Below, piece after piece: positions 25,295-33,783 of a stretch of DNA of 64,000 bases. The stretch covers positions 1 through 64,000 of the forward strand of contig NZ_JAFBGA010000023.1 of the NCBI RefSeq assembly GCF_016909575.1. Reading direction: 5' to 3'. How positions within the stretch are numbered: the first letter of the stretch is position 1; every line of letters begins with the position of its first letter. The notes below the pieces were generated by a model that searched no databases, had not been told where the DNA came from, and saw nothing but the letters and a program-made list of their open reading frames with translations. The translations under genes and the position numbers were made by a program. Origin of the DNA: Streptomyces sp. HB132. GTDB lineage: Bacteria > Actinomycetota > Actinomycetes > Streptomycetales > Streptomycetaceae.

Positions 25295-27931
25295 ATGGAC
25301 GAGAGCAAGGGCCGTGACCCGCGCAACCAGCGGGAGGAAATCCTCTGCGCCGTGTTCGCCCAGGTCCTCGGAGTGGACCAGGTCACCATCGACGATTCCT
25401 TCTTCACACTGGGCGGTCACTCCCTGCTGGCCACCCGCCTCGCCGTCCGGGTCCGGGCGGCCCTGGGGATCGACGTCCCGATGCGTACGGTGTTCGAGGC
25501 CCCGACCGTCGCCCAGCTCGCCGAGCGACTGGAGAGCGGCTCCGGCAGCAGGCGTCCGGCCCTGCGCCGGTTCGACAGCCCGGAGCAGATCCCGCTCTCG
25601 CAGACCCAGCGCCGGCTGTGGTTCCTGAACCGGCTGCACGGCGCGGCGGGGCACTACAACATGCCCATCGCCTACCGGCTGCGCGGCGAGCTCGACGTCC
25701 CCGCCCTGCGGCGTGCCCTCGACGACCTGGTGACCCGGCACGAGAGCCTGCGCACGGCCTATCCGGACTGGGACGGGCAGCCACAGCAGATCGTCCTCGA
25801 CCCGGACGAGGCCCCGGTCGAACTGCCGGTCACCGCTCTCACGGAGGCGGAGCTGCCAAAGGCCCTGAGCGAGGAGGCCGCCTATGCCTTCGACCTCACC
25901 GCCGAGACGGTGCTGCGCTGCCACCTGTTCCGGCTGGGCACCGACGAGCACGTGCTGCTGCTGACGATCCACCACATCGCCTGTGACGGCTGGTCACTGG
26001 CCCCGCTCAACCGGGATCTGGCGTGCGCGTACTCCGCACACCGCAGCGGTGAGCAGCCGGACTGGGACGAACTTCCCCTCCAGTACGCCGACTACACGCT
26101 CTGGCAGAACGAACTCCTGGGCGACGAGGACGACCCGAACAGCCTCCTCAACCGGGAGACGGCGTTCTGGCGCGCGGAACTGGAGGGGTTGAGCGACCGG
26201 CTGCGGATCGACGCGGCCGCCCCCCGGCCGGACACCCCCTCCCACCGGGGCGGCCGGGTCGCCACCCGGATTCCGCAGCCGACCCACCAGGCGCTGCAGC
26301 AGTTGGCGCGGGAGACCGGCACCAGCGTGTTCATGGTCGTACAGGCGGCCCTCGCGGCCCTGCTCACCCGGCGGGGGGCCGGAACCGACATCGCCATCGG
26401 CATCCCCACCGCGGGGCGCGGCGACGAGGCACTCGACGACCTCGTCGGCTTCTTCGTCAACACCCTGGTACTGCGGACCAGGACCGACAGCGACCCCACC
26501 TTCCGGGAGCTGCTGTCCCGGGTTCGCAGCACGGACCTGGCGGCCTTCGCCCACCAGGACGTGCCGTTCGACCACCTCGTGCAGGCTCTCAATCCTCCTC
26601 GTTCGCCCGCCTGGCACCCGCTGATCCAGGTGATGCTCGCATTCCAGAACAACGCGATCGCCGAACTCGACATGCCCGGCCTCGCCGTGCGCGCCGAGCA
26701 TGTGGACGAGGGGATCACACGCTTCGACCTGCGCTTCGAGCTGTTCGAGCGCTTCGCCGACCGTCGGACGCCGGCCGGTATCGACGCCAGCCTCACCTAC
26801 GCTCTCGACCTGTTCACGCCCGCGGACGCCGAGCGGCTGACGCAGGATTTCACCGACCTGCTGAAGGTGGTGGCCACCGCTCCGCAGCTGCGGCTCAGCG
26901 AACTCGACCGGGCGCCCGTCCACGAACCGGACCGGGCCCGGCCCGCCGAGTCCGCGCCCTCCACCGAGAGCGCGCTGCGGGCGGCTTTCGTCTGTTCCCC
27001 CTACGGCCAGCAGTGGGTCGGCATGGGGCGGACGCTGTTCCGCGCCGAACCCGCTTTCCGCACCGTCCTCGAGGAGTGCGACAGGGAACTCGCCCGGCAC
27101 ACGGGCTGGTCGCTGGTGCACGAGCTCTTCCTCGACGAACCGGAAGCCAGGACGGGTGACGTCGGGGTCATGCAGCCCATCACCTTCGCCGTGCAGGTGG
27201 GCATCGCCCGCTGGCTGGAGTCCAAGGGTGTCCTGCCGTCCGCCGTCGCGGGCCACAGCATCGGCGAGATCGCCGCCTGCGTCATCGCAGGCATACTCGA
27301 CATCCCCGACGCGGCCCGGCTCGTCCACCACTACAGCGACCAGCAGCGCCGGGTGGCGGGCCCGACCTGTGGCATGGCGGCGTTCGAACTTTCCGCGGCC
27401 GATCTCACCCCGCACCTTCGCGAAGGTGTCTCCGTCGCCGCCCGCAACGGACCCAGGACCACCATCCTGGCCGGCGAGCGCTCCGTCCTCGAGGCCATCG
27501 TCTCCGAACTCCAGGACCGCGACGTCCTGTGCGCGATGGTCCGCGTCGACCTGCCCGCCCACAGCGCGGCCATCGACCCGATCATGGCCGACCTCGAACG
27601 CGCCGTCGGCACCCTGACTCCCAAGCCCGGCCGCATCCCGATGGTGTCCTCGGTGACGGGCGAGGAGCTCGACTGGCAGCAGGCGACCGCCGGCTACTTC
27701 GCCCGCAACCTCCGCCACCCCGTCCTCCTCGCCGACGCAGTCGGCCGCCTGCTGCGCGAGAACGACGTCCTGGTCGAGATCAGCGCCCATCCGGTACTCG
27801 CCCCCGCACTCCAGCAGAGCGTCGACGACTCCGCCACCGACGCCACAGTCGTGACGACCATGCGACGGGGTGACGACGACCGCAGGGGTCTGCTCGACGC
27901 GCTGCGCACGCTGCAAGGCCTCGGGGTGTGA
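25295..27931 (+). CDS. Carrier - condensation - acyltransferase fusion (T-C-AT)
   Basis: This 878-residue protein joins a carrier protein (FFTLGGHSLLA, Ser near 43), a condensation domain with HHIACDG (near 226) and a C-terminal PKS-type acyltransferase, with no KS or A domain. The AT has GHSIGEIAACVIAG (Ser near 653) and the catalytic His in DLPAHSAAIDP (near 755), in place of the usual AFHS or ASHS. Aligned without gaps to the AT at 3.6 kb, the Arg that binds a malonyl carboxylate (RLVAERARL there) is Tyr here (RLVHHYSDQ). It follows the ligase gene by 2 nt, so it is the natural candidate to move the ACP-bound unit onto a carrier in trans. Whether it moves aminomalonyl or an uncarboxylated aminoacyl group is open. 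Confidence 0.92.
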   Translation: MDESKGRDPRNQREEILCAVFAQVLGVDQVTIDDSFFTLGGHSLLATRLAVRVRAALGIDVPMRTVFEAPTVAQLAERLESGSGSRRPALRRFDSPEQIPLSQTQRRLWFLNRLHGAAGHYNMPIAYRLRGELDVPALRRALDDLVTRHESLRTAYPDWDGQPQQIVLDPDEAPVELPVTALTEAELPKALSEEAAYAFDLTAETVLRCHLFRLGTDEHVLLLTIHHIACDGWSLAPLNRDLACAYSAHRSGEQPDWDELPLQYADYTLWQNELLGDEDDPNSLLNRETAFWRAELEGLSDRLRIDAAAPRPDTPSHRGGRVATRIPQPTHQALQQLARETGTSVFMVVQAALAALLTRRGAGTDIAIGIPTAGRGDEALDDLVGFFVNTLVLRTRTDSDPTFRELLSRVRSTDLAAFAHQDVPFDHLVQALNPPRSPAWHPLIQVMLAFQNNAIAELDMPGLAVRAEHVDEGITRFDLRFELFERFADRRTPAGIDASLTYALDLFTPADAERLTQDFTDLLKVVATAPQLRLSELDRAPVHEPDRARPAESAPSTESALRAAFVCSPYGQQWVGMGRTLFRAEPAFRTVLEECDRELARHTGWSLVHELFLDEPEARTGDVGVMQPITFAVQVGIARWLESKGVLPSAVAGHSIGEIAACVIAGILDIPDAARLVHHYSDQQRRVAGPTCGMAAFELSAADLTPHLREGVSVAARNGPRTTILAGERSVLEAIVSELQDRDVLCAMVRVDLPAHSAAIDPIMADLERAVGTLTPKPGRIPMVSSVTGEELDWQQATAGYFARNLRHPVLLADAVGRLLRENDVLVEISAHPVLAPALQQSVDDSATDATVVTTMRRGDDDRRGLLDALRTLQGLGV

Positions 27932-27989
27932 ACGGACGCCTCCGACAGGGGCGCCCGGTCGGTGAGAACAGCCGGAAAGGACGATCCGT

Positions 27990-28559
27990 GTGAGTGAACA
28001 TCCCAGGACCCCGTCGTCGCCACTGGCACGGCTCGTCGCCGACATCCGCGCGGCCCTGCGGGCGGGTGGAACCGACGATCCGGAGCACAGCGGACGGCGC
28101 GTCGCCGCAGCCGTCGCCCCCCACCTCCGGGGCGAAGGCCTCCTGACACCGGAGCAGCTGGAGCCGGACCCGCGCTCGTACAGGCAACGCATCCTGCATG
28201 TGGAGCCCGGCGGAACCTTCTCCGTCGTCGCGCTCGTGTGGCTGCCCGGGCAGCGGACAGCCATACACGACCATGTCTCCTGGTGCGTGACGGGCACCTA
28301 TGTCGGAGCTGAGGAAGAGGTCCGCTACCGGCTCGTGGAGGACGAGGAGAAGCCCGGTCTCGTCCCCGTCGCCGTCACGACGAACAAGGCCGAAGCGGTC
28401 GACTACATCGTCCCGCCCGGCGACATCCACGAAGTCCGGAACTCGGCCGAGTGCACCACCGTGTCCATCCATGTGTACGGAGCCGACGTGGGCAGCCTCG
28501 GCTCCAGCATCCGGCGCACCTACGACCTTCCGGTGAGGTCGGCCGAAGAAGTCACCTGA
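27990..28559 (+). CDS. Cysteine-dioxygenase-like cupin
   Basis: This 189-residue single-domain cupin resembles cysteine dioxygenase. The metal ligands appear as AIHDH (HxH) and the later His in SIHVYGADVGS, preceded by PPGDIHEVRN. Thiol dioxygenases use Fe(II) and O2 to oxidise Cys or related thiols to sulfinates, but many family members have other small substrates. It is the last plus-strand gene before a strong hairpin terminator, 58 nt after the T-C-AT gene, so it belongs to the biosynthetic operon. GTG start with GGAAAGGA about nine bases upstream. Substrate unknown. Confidence 0.85.
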   Translation: MSEHPRTPSSPLARLVADIRAALRAGGTDDPEHSGRRVAAAVAPHLRGEGLLTPEQLEPDPRSYRQRILHVEPGGTFSVVALVWLPGQRTAIHDHVSWCVTGTYVGAEEEVRYRLVEDEEKPGLVPVAVTTNKAEAVDYIVPPGDIHEVRNSAECTTVSIHVYGADVGSLGSSIRRTYDLPVRSAEEVT

Positions 28560-28600
28560 GGCCGCGGTCGCCCCGGTAGGGGAGTCGCCGTGGGAACGAC

Positions 28601-28652
28601 GGAAGGGGGCCCCGAGGCCATCGCCATCGCGATGACCTCGGGGCCCCCTTCC
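28601..28652. terminator. Strong bidirectional terminator between convergent operons
   Basis: A perfect 17-bp inverted repeat (28601-28617 with 28636-28652) carries a further 6-bp inner stem separated by one mismatch, leaving a 4-base loop. It sits midway between the convergent cupin and NRPS genes and should stop transcription from both sides. Confidence 0.9.
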
Positions 28653-28685
28653 GCGCGCTTCGCCGTCTCCCGGGCTGACCGGCCC

Positions 28686-31600
28686 TCAGCGGTCGCCTGG
28701 CCGGCGGCCACCGGAGAGCAGAGCGGCGAGCCGTGGCCCGATCCGGTCGAGTGCCCGCCGCGACATCATCTCCCCGTGGCCGCAGTCCAGTTGCCACGTC
28801 CGGATCCGTCCGGTGACGTACGGGGCCCAGTCGTCCGGCCCGGGGGCTCCCTCGCCCCTGCCTTCCGTGGCGGTCCAGAGCAGGAGATCGCCGTCGAACA
28901 CCGTCGGGCGGAAGGCGTGCGCAAGGCCGACGTTGCTCCTGAACACCCGTGCCATGGCGTCGACCTGCTCCTGCTCCAGGCCCGCGAGCACACTGTCGTC
29001 CGCTCCCGGCGCCGAGTCGCCGCCGCCCAGGGACTCGAGCAGCTCACGCAGTCCTGAGGCCGAGTTCAGGACGGGCTCGGCTCGGTGATGCAGGGGGTAC
29101 GAGTCGAGCAGCGCCAGCAGGGCCACCTTCTCACCGGCAGACTGGAGCCGGGTAGCGATCGCCTGCGCCAGGAGGCCGCCGAACGACCAGCCGAGCAGAT
29201 GGTAGGGGCCGGCGGGCTGGACGGCCCGGATCCGGCGGACACAGTTCTCCGCCAACTCCTCGACGTCCGCCGCGGGATCGGCTCCGGTCAGCCCGTTGTC
29301 CTGGAGGGCGTACACGGGCCGGTCGCTCTCGGTGAACCGCAGCAGACCCGAGTAGACCCATCCGACCCCGGCCGCCGGATACACGCAGAACAACGGCGGC
29401 AGGGCGCCGCCGGTGCGAAGCGGCAGGATGCCCGAGAGCGGATCTCCGCCGGGGCCGCGGGCCAGCAGCTCCGCGAAGGCGGCCACGGTCGGGGCCTCGA
29501 ACAGGCTCCGAACGGTCAGGGCGGTACCCAGCGCCTCGCGGATCCGGGCCACCAGGCGGATCGCGTCGAACGAGTTGCCTCCCAGCCGGAAGAAGTCGTC
29601 GTGGACGCCCGTGCCGGGTACGCCGAGGACATCTGCGAACAACGCGCAGAGCAGTTCCTCGGCAGCGTCGCGCGGGGCGACCGGCATCCCGGCGGGGCGG
29701 ATCCGGGGCGCCGGCAGCGCCGCGCGGTCGAGCTTGCCGTTGGCCGTCAGAGGCAGCTCGTCGACGATCACGAAGTGGTCGGGCACCATCTGGGCGGGCA
29801 GCCGGAGTGCCGCCTCCCGCCGCACGTCCTCGATGTACAGGTCGGGGGCGGACCAGTCCGGAGCGCGGTACGCCGGTGCGACGCCCGCCCCCCGGGCGGG
29901 CGCGGGCCGCTGGGGCAGACCGTCGCGGAACGCATGGACGGTGACCAGGCCGGTGTCCGAGAGCATCCGCAGCCCGTCCACGGTGACCCGGTATCCCCGC
30001 TCCTCCAAGTGGTCCCGGACCCATCGGAGTCGCCCCGACGTGTCGTGCACCTCGATCACCAGCTGGCTGACCAGGTCCCAGTGCTCGTCGCGGAGTCCGA
30101 GCAGGACCTCGCGTTCGCTCTTCTCCGCGTCGATCTTGAGCAGGTCGATGCGTTCGACACCGGTCTCGTCGATCACGTCCGACAGCGTGCGCAGATCGCA
30201 GGTCACATCGACGTGCCGCAGCCGTTCGGTGAGCAGACTGTCGAGATCCTCCTCCTCCGAACCGCCTCGGGGGAGAGCCTCGCGTGCAGGTCGCTCGTTG
30301 CGGACGAAGGCATCCAGGACATGGCGCTCCTCGCCGATGTCACCGAACCGCCCCGACATGATCGACATCTGTGGGTAGTACGTGAACGATGCCGTCCCCG
30401 ACGCCTCGGCGAGGCCGCACGCGAAGAGCCTGGCGTCGACCCCGTGCAGCCGGGTGTTCAGCTCGAGCATCCGGAACAACTGCGGTATCGGCTCGAACGA
30501 GTAGACCACGCTGTCGGGACAGGAACGGGCGACGAAGAGTGAGAAGAACCCGATGTGGGCGCCGACGTCGAAGACGCAGGCCCCGCTCTCCGGCAACACG
30601 ACCCCGTGCCGCAGATACTCGTCCTGCTCGAAGATCTCGCGGTACAGGAAGTCCGTCTCCGCCCGGTTGGGTCCTGCGACGGCCATCCCGTTGGGCAGCG
30701 TGTGCAGTTCCTCCCGGTCGACCAGACCGGCCTCCTCGAGACGGCACAGGTTGCGCAGTGCGCCGGCTCCGTCGAAAGCCGGTACGAGGTAGCCGGTCAG
30801 GCGCGTCTCGCCGGCCTCGTCGGGCACTGCGGTGACCACCGCTTCGGCGACCGCGTCGTGACGGACCAACGCCGCCTCGACCTCGCCGAGTTCGATGCGT
30901 ACGCCTCCCACCTTGACCTGGTGGTCGTCACGGCCGGCGTAGTGCAGGACCCCGTCGGTGTCCCACCGGGCGAGATCGCCGGTGCGGTACATCCGGCTGC
31001 CGTCGGGGCCGTACGGATCGGGGACGAAGCGCTCCGCGGTCGTTCCCGGCCGGTTGACGTAGCCCCGGGCGAGCTGGAGGCCCGATATGTAGAGCTCGCC
31101 CGTCACCCCGGGCGCGACCCGGCGCAGATCCGCGTCCAGGACGTGCAGCACGGTGTTCAGGACCGGGGCTCCGATAGGAACCGGGCCCGGCGGGTCGCCG
31201 GGGCGACAGCGCCAGTAGGACACGTCCACCGCCGCCTCGGTGGGCCCGTAGAGATTGTGCAGTTCGGCATCCAGGACGCGGAAGAACCGCGACCGCAGCT
31301 CACCGGAGAGCGCCTCGCCGCTCGCGAACACCCGGCGCAGTGAGGTGCACCCGGCCGCGCCGGGCTCCTCGACGAAGAGCCGCAGCATGGACGGCACGAA
31401 GTGCACGGTCGTGATCCCCTGCGACCGGATCAACCCGGCGAGACAGGCGGGATCACGGTGTGCGTCCGGCTCGGCCAGGACAAGGCGGGCGCCGACGCAC
31501 AACGGCCAGAAGAACTCCCACACGGACACGTCGAATCCGGCGGGTGTCTTCTGCAGGACGCGGTCCTCGTGGTCCAGCGGGTACTCGGCCTGCATCCAGC

Positions 31601-32111
31601 GCAGCCGGTTGACGATGGCCTCGTGGGAGACGGCCACTCCCTTGGGCCGGCCGGTGGATCCCGAGGTGTAGATGACGTAGGCGAGGTCCGACGGGTGGGG
31701 GGAGCGGAGTTCGTACTCCGCCGCCGCGAGCCCGTCCTTCTCCGACAGCCGCCGGACGTCCTCGACACCGACGGTCAGCAACGGCCGGGCGTCCTCGGCC
31801 ATCATCCGTACCCGTTCGGCGGGCAGCAGCGGGTCGACGGGCAGATAGGCGGCGCCCGCCTTGTGCACGGCGTACAGGGCGACCACCAGTTCCACGGAGC
31901 GCGGCGCCGAGACCGCCACGACCGCCCCGGGCCCCGCGCCCTTGGCCACCAGCGACCGTGCCATCCGGTGTGCCCGGGCGTCCAGTTCGGCGTATGTCAT
32001 GGAATCGTCCCCGGACACCAGCGCCACGGCGTCGGGCGTGCGGGCCACCTGGGCCGCGAACAGATCCGGCAGGGTCTCTGCCGCCATGTCGTGAGCCGGT
32101 GTGTCGCTCAT
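28686..32111 (-). CDS. NRPS, Ser adenylation interrupted by FkbM O-methyltransferase - carrier - thioesterase
   Basis: This 1141-residue protein has an A domain with YTSGSTGRPKG (near 150) and FDVSVWEFF (near 192). Pocket residues D-V-W-H-F-S-L-V-D match the Ser code. Between core A8 (GRDDHQVKVGG) and A9 (LRLPAQMVPDHF) lies a 300-residue insertion with the FkbM methyltransferase motifs FDVGAHIGFFSLF and IDLLKIDAEKSE. The KtzH enzyme of kutzneride biosynthesis has a comparable interrupted Ser domain that makes O-methylserine. A carrier protein (FFRLGGNSFDA, near 844) and a type I thioesterase (GWSFGG near 974, His in DCGHGEMM) end it. There is no condensation domain, so one of the free C domains must act in trans before release. 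ATG 32111 has GGGGAAG seven bases upstream. Confidence 0.94.
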   Translation of the reverse strand: MSDTPAHDMAAETLPDLFAAQVARTPDAVALVSGDDSMTYAELDARAHRMARSLVAKGAGPGAVVAVSAPRSVELVVALYAVHKAGAAYLPVDPLLPAERVRMMAEDARPLLTVGVEDVRRLSEKDGLAAAEYELRSPHPSDLAYVIYTSGSTGRPKGVAVSHEAIVNRLRWMQAEYPLDHEDRVLQKTPAGFDVSVWEFFWPLCVGARLVLAEPDAHRDPACLAGLIRSQGITTVHFVPSMLRLFVEEPGAAGCTSLRRVFASGEALSGELRSRFFRVLDAELHNLYGPTEAAVDVSYWRCRPGDPPGPVPIGAPVLNTVLHVLDADLRRVAPGVTGELYISGLQLARGYVNRPGTTAERFVPDPYGPDGSRMYRTGDLARWDTDGVLHYAGRDDHQVKVGGVRIELGEVEAALVRHDAVAEAVVTAVPDEAGETRLTGYLVPAFDGAGALRNLCRLEEAGLVDREELHTLPNGMAVAGPNRAETDFLYREIFEQDEYLRHGVVLPESGACVFDVGAHIGFFSLFVARSCPDSVVYSFEPIPQLFRMLELNTRLHGVDARLFACGLAEASGTASFTYYPQMSIMSGRFGDIGEERHVLDAFVRNERPAREALPRGGSEEEDLDSLLTERLRHVDVTCDLRTLSDVIDETGVERIDLLKIDAEKSEREVLLGLRDEHWDLVSQLVIEVHDTSGRLRWVRDHLEERGYRVTVDGLRMLSDTGLVTVHAFRDGLPQRPAPARGAGVAPAYRAPDWSAPDLYIEDVRREAALRLPAQMVPDHFVIVDELPLTANGKLDRAALPAPRIRPAGMPVAPRDAAEELLCALFADVLGVPGTGVHDDFFRLGGNSFDAIRLVARIREALGTALTVRSLFEAPTVAAFAELLARGPGGDPLSGILPLRTGGALPPLFCVYPAAGVGWVYSGLLRFTESDRPVYALQDNGLTGADPAADVEELAENCVRRIRAVQPAGPYHLLGWSFGGLLAQAIATRLQSAGEKVALLALLDSYPLHHRAEPVLNSASGLRELLESLGGGDSAPGADDSVLAGLEQEQVDAMARVFRSNVGLAHAFRPTVFDGDLLLWTATEGRGEGAPGPDDWAPYVTGRIRTWQLDCGHGEMMSRRALDRIGPRLAALLSGGRRPGDR

Positions 32112-32371
32112 GACGTCACTTCCCCTTGTTGTCGGACTGTCCATGGGCCCGGGCCGGGCTCCGGCGGGGCCCGGCAGACCCCTCGTGAGTGGTGTGTGTG
32201 GCCGTCGGCCGTCCACGCCGAGACGTGGGTCCGCCCGGCGTGGGCCGGGAAGCCGATCCCGCGTGCGCAGCCCCTCCCTACGCCCGGAGCAGCCGCACCA
32301 GGAACCGGGGTTCGGGAACGACCCGGCCGCGCCGCGCCGGCGCCCGCGAGGCTCCGGTTCGCCGGGACCGG

Positions 32372-32482
32372 CTAACCGGCGTCCCGCCGTTCCTCATCCG
32401 TAGGCGTGAGCACGGCCACCGGCCATCCCTCGCCGGCCATGACGCGGAGCCGCACCTCCACGGTGTTCCTGACGCTGAACAC
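32372..32482 (-). CDS. Possible 36-residue peptide coupled to the threonine-synthase-like gene
   Basis: A short frame starts with GTG whose first base is the last base of the upstream TAG (32482) and runs to a TAG at 32372. Its third positions are about 86 percent G/C, like real genes here, and the peptide contains RNTVEVRLRVMAGEGWPVAV. It could be a translationally coupled small protein, or the true C terminus of the upstream enzyme cut off by a frameshift. No domain is recognised. The rest of the gap up to 32112 shows nothing clear. Confidence 0.4.
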   Translation of the reverse strand: MFSVRNTVEVRLRVMAGEGWPVAVLTPTDEERRDAG

Positions 32483-33624
32483 TAGAGGCCGTCGACCATC
32501 CGGCTGCGACCGGTCAGATTGACGAGGACGGTCTCGTCAGGGCTTATCCGTCCCGACGAGGCCCCGTCGCGTACGGCGGCGACGGCGGCGGCCGACGCGT
32601 AGCAGACGTCCACGTCCTCCAGGTCGCTCAGCATGCGACGGGCCGTGACGAGGTCCGCCCGCGCCGCGGAGACGATGGCGCCGCCGGTCCCGGCGGCGAT
32701 CGAGTGCAGGTAGGGATAGTAGGGCGAGCCGTCACCGAGGAGGATCGCCGTCGCCAGACCGCGAGGGTCCTCGATCAGGTGCGCGTCCGACAGCTCCGTG
32801 CGGCCCTCCTGCCAGCCCCGTGCGGCGGGGGCGCAGGACTCCTCCTGGACCATCAGGAACGCCGGCATGGCCGAGAGTTCGCCCAGGGCCAGATACTCCC
32901 GCGCACCCTTGTGGGCGGCAAGCATGCCCATGCCGCTGCTGATCGCCTGCACGACGACGTCCGGAGCGCGGTCCATGGCGTCGAAGGCTTCGAGGTAGGC
33001 GAGTTTGAGGCCCTCCCTGCGGGCCCAGTTGAAGAAGCCGGCGTCGAAGTGGATGCCCTCCCGCGCCGCGTACCCACGGGCCTCGGCGGAGGCGTCCACA
33101 TAACTGCCGTCCACCACGGTGAGGGCGGTCCGGCTGTGGTCCGGGATGTCATGGTTGGCGACGAAATCCTTGCCGCAGAAGAACCGTGCCCGCATCGTGG
33201 GGTCCATGCGCACCGCCCGGGCCAGAGCGGTCGAGCTGTTCCCCGTGCTGGAGCCGACGAACTCCTTCACTCCGAACTGGCGCAGCACCGAGGTCACCAG
33301 CGAGGCCAGCCGGTCCTTCGTGGTGCGGGTCGGCTGCCGGGACTCGTCCTTGATCCACAGCCCGGGGACACCGATGGCCTCGCCGAGGCGCGGCGCGGGC
33401 CGACACGGGGTCCGCACGGTCACACCGCTGTCGAGGAAGTCCCGTGAGGCCAACGGGAGCAGGTCGAAGTAGACCTGTTCCGGGTCGGCGTGGTCATGGC
33501 GGACCATGCCGGACAGTTCGTACCGAGGTTCCAGTGCTCCGGTGCACTCAGGACATCGGTACATCGGCGCCGCGTCGAACTCGCTCTGGCAGAGCATGCA
33601 GACCAGTACGAACTTCGCGCGCAT
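32482..33624 (-). CDS. Threonine-synthase-like PLP enzyme (fold type II)
   Basis: This 380-residue protein opens with a zinc-ribbon-like segment (CMLC, then RCPECTGALEPRYEL) as seen in longer threonine synthases. The PLP-binding Lys is in RTTKDRLAS, preceded by GLWIKDESRQP, and a Gly/Ser-rich phosphate loop is in VGSSTGNSSTALA. Threonine synthase converts O-phosphohomoserine to Thr; relatives in biosynthetic clusters perform beta or gamma replacement to make unusual amino acids. Primary metabolism would not need a copy here, so precursor supply, perhaps for the A domain with the odd pocket code, is likely. ATG 33624 has GAAGGAG six bases upstream. A decayed second copy appears at 38.5 kb. Confidence 0.88.
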   Translation of the reverse strand: MRAKFVLVCMLCQSEFDAAPMYRCPECTGALEPRYELSGMVRHDHADPEQVYFDLLPLASRDFLDSGVTVRTPCRPAPRLGEAIGVPGLWIKDESRQPTRTTKDRLASLVTSVLRQFGVKEFVGSSTGNSSTALARAVRMDPTMRARFFCGKDFVANHDIPDHSRTALTVVDGSYVDASAEARGYAAREGIHFDAGFFNWARREGLKLAYLEAFDAMDRAPDVVVQAISSGMGMLAAHKGAREYLALGELSAMPAFLMVQEESCAPAARGWQEGRTELSDAHLIEDPRGLATAILLGDGSPYYPYLHSIAAGTGGAIVSAARADLVTARRMLSDLEDVDVCYASAAAVAAVRDGASSGRISPDETVLVNLTGRSRMVDGL

Positions 33625-33733
33625 GCTGCGCTCCTTCGGGGCGGAGGTGTACACGGCTGATTTCCTTCACGTCGGGTCTCGGATGGGGAGGAGCAGGGGC
33701 GGAGCGGGAGCGGGGGGGCGGGAGCGAACATGA

Positions 33734-33769
33734 GTACGCCCCCGGGGAGAGGGCTCCCCGGGGGCGTAC
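33734..33769. terminator. Terminator after the ABC exporter operon
   Basis: A perfect 16-bp inverted repeat (33734-33749 and 33754-33769) with a 4-base loop lies 15 bases downstream of the exporter stop codon. It probably ends the exporter transcript and insulates the threonine-synthase-like gene. Confidence 0.9.
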
Positions 33770-33783
33770 GGATGATCGGAGGC

